Below are positions 63,909-64,000 of a stretch of 64,000 nt of DNA, in pieces. Under the pieces are notes generated by a model that searched no databases, was not told the origin of the DNA, and saw nothing but the letters and a program-made list of their open reading frames with translations. The stretch covers positions 3,506,022 to 3,570,021 of the forward strand of contig OY997644.1 of the NCBI GenBank assembly GCA_963921795.1, in the 5' to 3' direction. The DNA comes from Nannobrachium achirus (taxonomy: Eukaryota; Chordata; Actinopteri; Myctophiformes; Myctophidae). The translations under genes and the position numbers were made by a program. Position 1 is the stretch's first letter; each line of letters opens with the position of its first letter.

Positions 63909-64000
63909 AGTGGCGAAAACTCAGGTCCCCAGGTACGGGGGTCCTATTTGGACCGGCCCAGCCCACAACGGCCCACTTCGGTCTCATTCGCGGCCGCCAT
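63909..64000. mobile_element. start of a CAGTGGCG-type element at the window edge
   Basis: CAGTGGCGAAAACTCAGG followed by GGCCCAGCCCACAACGGCCC. It resembles the terminus at 45950-45967 (inverted CAGTGGCGAGCCAG) and runs off the window. Confidence 0.4.

Overview
This is vertebrate nuclear DNA, almost certainly from a teleost fish. It has spliced host exons with GT/AG junctions, long microsatellites, tRNA-derived SINEs, L2/CR1-, RTE- and Rex1-like LINEs, a Penelope-like fragment, an intact Ty3/gypsy element, and dense small DNA transposons of hAT type, many with exact 8-bp target-site duplications. There are no operons, Shine-Dalgarno sites or CRISPR arrays.

Host genes are a small minority. 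On the minus strand at 7.0-8.3 kb are the first two coding exons of a membrane progestin receptor gene resembling paqr5 (mPR gamma), with a TATA-type promoter; the remaining exons must lie left of the window. About 350 bp away a divergent promoter-like block (E-box, CRE, TATA, YY1 motif, then a splice donor) points to the right. At 21.66 kb on the plus strand is one fibronectin type III exon resembling IGDCC3/IGDCC4. At 31.24-32.83 kb is a four-exon, 222-codon gene of the fish-expanded SAMD3-like family. Its upstream sequence is a duplicate of the intron and acceptor in front of the IGDCC-like exon. At 53.77 kb a short minus-strand start exon (MSAIQ followed by a GT donor, with a GC-rich CCAAT-bearing upstream) fits the N terminus of CSK or eIF1.

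Transposon layout: 1-7 kb holds LINE scraps, microsatellites and four dated hAT-type insertions. At 9.1-11.0 kb lies a Helitron-like element on the minus strand carrying a minisatellite with 21 perfect CCATATATGG (CArG) boxes. At 13.3-20.3 kb is an L2/CR1-like LINE (minus) with a 2A-like motif near its N terminus, interrupted by a nearly full RTE-type LINE (plus, 15.9-19.0 kb). At 22.1-30.9 kb is an apparently intact gypsy element (minus) with LTRs that look identical, gag and pol. From 34 to 53 kb there is a dense mosaic of hAT-type MITEs, two TTAA-flanked MITEs, SINEs and a Mutator-like inverted-repeat element, with several nested insertions. From 53 to 64 kb there is a perfect 79-bp palindrome, LINE and Penelope fragments, and more MITEs.

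The most unusual recurring signal is a short hairpin module (core AGATCTACAAGC...GCTTGTAGATCT, usually inside AAAATAGC or GAAAACAGC arms). It occurs about 30 times, whole or as half-sites, inside several different transposon families with unrelated termini. I made all homology calls by reading the sequence, without searches. Family names are therefore provisional, and numbers such as TSD matches were counted by eye.
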